Part shown: piece by piece, positions 7,182-9,411 of the stretch
Layout: each line of letters begins with the position of its first letter
Numbering within the stretch: position 1 is the first letter of the stretch
NCBI GenBank assembly: GCA_017610525.1
Contig: JAFCBW010000034.1
Location: forward strand, 1 to 9,411
From: Candidatus Nanohalarchaeota archaeon
GTDB lineage: Archaea > EX4484-52 > B79-G9
Direction: 5' to 3'
Length of the DNA: 9,411 nt
The notes under the pieces: generated by a model
Told to the model about the DNA's origin: nothing
Databases searched by the model: none
What the model saw: the letters and a program-made list of their open reading frames with translations, nothing else
Translations under genes and position numbers: made by a program

Positions 7182-8787
7182 ACTCCACACCTCCGGTCAT
7201 CTCAATTGCCAAAAGGCACGCCCGGGCCTTTCTCAAACTCTCCTCAAACTCTTTTTCAGGAACAGAATCATAAACAACACCAGCGCCTGAACGGACATAA
7301 GCTGCATTTCCCTTTATCTGCATAGACCTGATAATAATAGTAGAATCAAAATCCCCATGCGGCGTAAGATAAGCAACAGCGCCCCCGTAATAACAGCGCT
7401 TATTCTTCTCTGCTTTCCGTATCAACTCCATCGCCCGGATCTTCGGCGCCCCCGTAAGCGTCCCCATATTCATAGACGCAAGATACGCATGAAGCGCATC
7501 CATATCATCCCGCAAAATCCCACTGACATTCGACACAATATGCTGCACATGAGAATACTTCTCAACAACAAACGCCTCATCAACAACGCGCGACCCCGGT
7601 TTCGACACCCGCGCAACATCATTGCGCGCAAGATCCACAAGCATAACATGCTCAGAAACCTCCTTGCGGTCAAGCTTCAGCTCAACCTCATACTTGGCAT
7701 CAAGATCAGCATCAATCCCTCCCTTCACAATACCCCGAGGGCGCGTACCCGCAATAGGCCTAATCTCAACTTTCTTTTCTTTCTCACCCTCAACCCGAAG
7801 CGCCATCTCAGGCGACGCACCAAGGAGAACCGAATCACCAAAATTGATGAAAAACATATAAGGCGACGGATTCAGGCGCCGAAGCGTCCGATAAACAGAA
7901 AGCGGCTCAGCATTATACTCTATCACAAGAGTCCGCGACAGCACAGCCTGGAATATATCTCCTGCGCAGATATGTTCTTTCAGCTTACCCACAATATCCA
8001 CAAATTTCTCTTTTGATACATCACTGTGGATATGGACTTTCTTTTTTTTATAATCGCGCACCTTTGGAACAGGCTGCTCCATAACCTGTATATACTTATC
8101 AATTGTCTTTTTGCAGTCTGAAAGAATGTCTGAATTATCCTCGTTGCCGATGAGCGCATTAGCAATAAAATAAGTGACATCATTCTTATGGTCAAAAACA
8201 AACAGGTTATCAGCAAAATACATCTCATAATCCGGTGTTTCCAGGATGTCATGTTTATTTTTTGGGAGGTCCTCAAACTGGTCAATAAAATCATAAGAAA
8301 TAGCCCCAAGCAGCCCCCCATAAAAAGTGAGTGGCTTATCTGTCGGCTTGAATTTGTATGCAACAGCACGCAAAACATCAACATGCGTCTTTTGGCGAAT
8401 GCGCTCTCTCTCAGAAAGATTCCTATCATGTTTTGGTTTCAGTGTTCCGGTGATTTTTGTCTTTTCATGTTTTATGGAGTCGCAAAAAGACAGGTCATCC
8501 TTTATCAATTTAAGAAACTTTACTCCAATTTCATTAAACGCAACAATCTCAAAATGACTGCCGGTCCCGGATACTTTTAGGCACGGCGCAGCAGTCCCCA
8601 TACTGAACTGCGCATACTTAGCAGAAACAGAAGCAGACTCAAGAAGCAAACAATGCGGACTGCGCCCATAATCAGAAAGCTTAGCAAAGTATTCTACAGG
8701 ACACTTAAGCCCCTTAACGACCTTATAGACCGGGACAATCTCCCCGGGTTTCGCATGTGCGACCTTTTCCGCGCCAAAGATATCCAC
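7162..8787 (-). CDS. trpE: Anthranilate synthase component I
   Basis: Converts chorismate to anthranilate with ammonia from TrpG, the first committed and feedback-inhibited step. The 541-residue protein has the tryptophan-binding LLLES at 47-51 and NPSPYMFF at 306-313. The chorismate-binding core includes PIAGTRPRG (344-352), HVMLVDLARND (380-390), GTLTGAPKIRAM (442-453) and GAGVVYDS (501-508). The length and the strings SEHVMLVDLARND and MNMGTLTGAPK resemble the long enterobacterial TrpE class more than the roughly 430-residue form I associate with many archaea. The start is a GTG at 8787 with GGTGA nine bases upstream. An in-frame TGA lies four codons before it, so no longer start exists. 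Residues about 75-250 are Lys-rich and lie in a lower-GC patch. The protein should be sensitive to tryptophan because the inhibitor site is intact. Confidence 0.96.
   Translation of the reverse strand: MDIFGAEKVAHAKPGEIVPVYKVVKGLKCPVEYFAKLSDYGRSPHCLLLESASVSAKYAQFSMGTAAPCLKVSGTGSHFEIVAFNEIGVKFLKLIKDDLSFCDSIKHEKTKITGTLKPKHDRNLSERERIRQKTHVDVLRAVAYKFKPTDKPLTFYGGLLGAISYDFIDQFEDLPKNKHDILETPDYEMYFADNLFVFDHKNDVTYFIANALIGNEDNSDILSDCKKTIDKYIQVMEQPVPKVRDYKKKKVHIHSDVSKEKFVDIVGKLKEHICAGDIFQAVLSRTLVIEYNAEPLSVYRTLRRLNPSPYMFFINFGDSVLLGASPEMALRVEGEKEKKVEIRPIAGTRPRGIVKGGIDADLDAKYEVELKLDRKEVSEHVMLVDLARNDVARVSKPGSRVVDEAFVVEKYSHVQHIVSNVSGILRDDMDALHAYLASMNMGTLTGAPKIRAMELIRKAEKNKRCYYGGAVAYLTPHGDFDSTIIIRSMQIKGNAAYVRSGAGVVYDSVPEKEFEESLRKARACLLAIEMTGGVEYENPVD
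7188..7194 (-). promoter_or_regulatory. Perfect Shine-Dalgarno site of trpG
   Basis: GGAGGTG on the minus strand, six bases before the trpG ATG at 7181 and inside the end of trpE. It is the strongest ribosome-binding site in the operon and decides the trpG start, because the competing in-frame GTG at 7190 is part of it. Confidence 0.8.
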
Positions 8788-8825
8788 CCATAAATTTCAC
8801 CATTTACGCATAATAGGACAAATAC

Positions 8826-8840
8826 CTTTATATGTTTTGC
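8826..8840 (-). promoter_or_regulatory. Proximal trp operon promoter (BRE plus TATA)
   Basis: The minus strand reads GCAAAA followed directly by CATATAAAG. GCAAAA fits the archaeal BRE pattern RNWAAW exactly. A start about 25 bases downstream lies near 8805, leaving a leader of about 18 bases that contains the GGTGA ribosome-binding site of trpE. Read on the plus strand the same bases give TTTATATG, so the site could also fire in the opposite direction, though the plus-strand BRE position (AATACC) is poor. I saw no clear operator palindrome beside it. Confidence 0.6.
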
Positions 8841-8890
8841 GGCTACTGCTATCGTTTGTTGTATTCAGCTGGCGCTAAAGGTGTGATGAT

Positions 8891-8959
8891 TTGAGATGTA
8901 TTGTTGGTTTTATGGGCACCAGAAAAGTAGAACTAAAGAAAGAAAACATTGATAACTAA
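8891..8959 (+). CDS. Possible 22-residue ORF divergent from trpE
   Basis: A TTG at 8891 opens a frame starting MRCIVGFMGTRKVE and ending at a TAA at 8957-8959. AGGTG lies seven bases before the TTG, and a plus-strand TATATA-like site (TTTATATG, 8827-8834) could start a transcript near 8857. The product is short, basic at its centre and matches no family I know. The signals are consistent with expression, but a frame of this size has little statistical weight. Confidence 0.2.
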   Translation: MRCIVGFMGTRKVELKKENIDN

Positions 8960-8971
8960 GAATAAGAAAAT

Positions 8972-9004
8972 CTACAGGTTCCGAACAAAGCGCATCCAAT
9001 CCAT
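8972..9004 (-). CDS. Possible leader peptide MDWMRFVRNL upstream of trpE
   Basis: A ten-codon frame begins at the ATG at 9004 and ends with TAG at 8972. GGTGAT, a perfect match to the archaeal anti-Shine-Dalgarno, lies four bases upstream, and an in-frame ATG at 9010 would add two residues. The TATA box at 9043-9050 predicts a transcript start near 9020. The third codon is TGG for tryptophan. It is followed by pyrimidine-rich minus-strand tracts (8971-8910) and then the proximal trp promoter. It could be a leader peptide of the trp operon, or chance. One Trp codon is a weak sensor. Confidence 0.3.
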   Translation of the reverse strand: MDWMRFVRNL

Positions 9005-9042
9005 CGGCATCACCAAAATGTAGGTGTTTATTGGGGTCTGAA

Positions 9043-9050
9043 ATATATAA
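9043..9050 (-). promoter_or_regulatory. TATA box of a possible distal trp transcript
   Basis: The minus strand reads TTATATAT within CTCTTATATATTTC, a strong archaeal TATA match. A start about 25 bases downstream falls near 9020, just before the GGTGAT site and short ORF at 9004. A transcript from here could run into trpE through about 230 bases of leader. Confidence 0.4.
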
Positions 9051-9059
9051 GAGTTTCTG

Positions 9060-9083
9060 AAGCGCCAACACAAAAGCGCGCTT
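9060..9083 (+). terminator. Hairpin with plus-strand T run
   Basis: AAGCGC at 9060-9065 pairs with GCGCTT at 9078-9083 around a 12-base loop, and the plus strand ends in a run of five T. The second arm lies in a perfect 14-base palindrome, AAAAGCGCGCTTTT, at 9072-9085. On the plus strand it resembles a short intrinsic terminator. On the minus strand it could be a protein-binding site or an RNA hairpin before the trp leader. The stem is only six pairs. Confidence 0.35.
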
Positions 9084-9130
9084 TTTACCTAGATACAAGA
9101 TATAAGAGAATAATATTAAAACCGATTAAA

Positions 9131-9411
9131 TTACTTTTTCATTATTTCCATCAATTTCCTCATGCGTTCTTTTCGCTCATCAACTGTCGGCACATATTGC
9201 GGGCATGATTTACAGCCTGATGGAACTTCGTCAGAGACTTCATCAGGGCAATCCTCAAAAAGCCCTTTACCTACACATCTCGGATACTTATTAGAATCAA
9301 GCTTCTTTGCCGTCTTCCGGTTCTGAGCGACGCCGCGGGTCACACCGTCGATGACGAGATCGAGATGACCTTTGGGTGTCCCCTCGGTGTCGAACGGAAC
9401 ACCCATCGCTC
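9131..9411 (-). CDS. Cys-rich small protein joined to a TldD/PmbA-like segment, partial
   Basis: An open frame runs from the window edge to a TAA at 9131. An ATG at 9406 would give 91 residues, but the frame stays open for the last five bases, so the start may lie outside. Counting from that ATG, residues 1-36 (VPFDTEGTPKGHLDLVIDGV, then NRKTAKKL) resemble the conserved stretch of TldD/PmbA-type metalloprotease-family proteins, which normally continues into a TGHA/TGNA motif that is absent here. From residue 37 the protein changes to KYPRCVGKGLFEDCP and GCKSCPQYV. Its four cysteines suggest a metal site, and a charged helix (DERKERMRKLMEIMKK) ends it. I do not recognise the Cys-rich part as a named family. 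Base composition changes at the same place. Confidence 0.5.
   Translation of the reverse strand, partial: AMGVPFDTEGTPKGHLDLVIDGVTRGVAQNRKTAKKLDSNKYPRCVGKGLFEDCPDEVSDEVPSGCKSCPQYVPTVDERKERMRKLMEIMKK
9299..9411 (-). other. GC-rich tract encoding a TldD/PmbA-like fragment
   Basis: About 62% G+C over 9311-9411 by hand count, against roughly 40-48% in the 120 bases below it and about 32% around 9130. The encoded pattern PFD.EG.P, L...GV..G and TAKKL fits the TldD/PmbA family. The tract ends near an AAGCTT (9299-9304), a HindIII site, at the point where the family match stops. It may be foreign DNA, a cloning or assembly junction, or a gene remnant. Confidence 0.45.

Larger units (their letters stand above)
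8788..9130. other. Intergenic leader region upstream of trpE
   Basis: This 343-base stretch has no established gene. It is AT-rich (about one third G+C in sampled rows). It holds the trp promoter near 8830, two further minus-strand TATA-like sites sharing CTCTTATAT (9100-9108 and 9045-9053), a hairpin at 9060-9083 and several pyrimidine-rich blocks on the minus strand between 8910 and 8971. The longest minus-strand frame (8910-9098) begins at a TTG, has no family features and crosses promoter signals, so I do not call it a gene. Confidence 0.6.

Noticed and set aside
8788..8880. TRP-box or other operator palindrome beside the trp promoter
   Set aside because: I looked for TGTACA-type boxes and dyads close to the TATA site and saw none convincing. 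Only short chance dyads such as AGCTGGCGCT are present.
8882..8960. Possible C/D box guide RNA on the plus strand, because GTGATGA matches the C box
   Set aside because: No CTGA D box occurs within the next 70 bases, the nearest being near 9037, so the required C/D spacing is absent.
8910..9098. A 62-codon minus-strand frame in the trp leader region
   Set aside because: It opens at a TTG without a convincing ribosome-binding site, crosses TATA-like and hairpin signals, and shows no family motif.

Overview
The window looks archaeal. The tryptophanyl-tRNA synthetase is of the archaeal/eukaryal type (IDPWG near the N-terminus, Cys-rich C-terminus). Promoter-like sites are TATA boxes about 25 bases before plausible transcript starts, in one case with a matching BRE. 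Ribosome-binding sites are of the GGAGGTGAT type and often reduced to GGTG. I cannot name the lineage from sequence alone.

All confident genes are on the minus strand, so read from high to low coordinates. 9411-9131: an open frame running off the window edge, joining a GC-rich TldD/PmbA-like fragment to a small Cys-rich protein. 9130-8788: 343 bases without an established gene, holding TATA boxes on both strands, a hairpin and candidate tiny ORFs. 8787-2264: a complete tryptophan operon trpE-trpG-trpD-trpC-trpF-trpB-trpA, genes overlapping by 4-20 bases or separated by one base. 2225-1270: two overlapping half-size membrane permease genes of the ArsP_1/COG0701 type with their own TATA box. 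1116-22: trpS, also with its own TATA box.

The seven trp enzymes carry out the whole pathway from chorismate to tryptophan: anthranilate synthase (TrpE with the glutaminase TrpG), phosphoribosyltransferase (TrpD), isomerase (TrpF), indole-glycerol-phosphate synthase (TrpC) and tryptophan synthase (TrpA/TrpB). Catalytic residues are visible in each, so the pathway appears functional. TrpS then charges tRNA-Trp with the product. The permease pair between biosynthesis and charging genes is the one functional unknown in the cluster.

The points most worth a second look are the composition and family break inside the last reading frame (possible assembly chimera or real fusion), the trp leader region with a tiny Trp-containing ORF behind a strong TATA box and ribosome-binding site, the enterobacterial-looking TrpE with an internal low-GC patch, and the split permease. 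I found no tRNA, rRNA, CRISPR array or transposase, and nothing that clearly amounts to a wholly new system.
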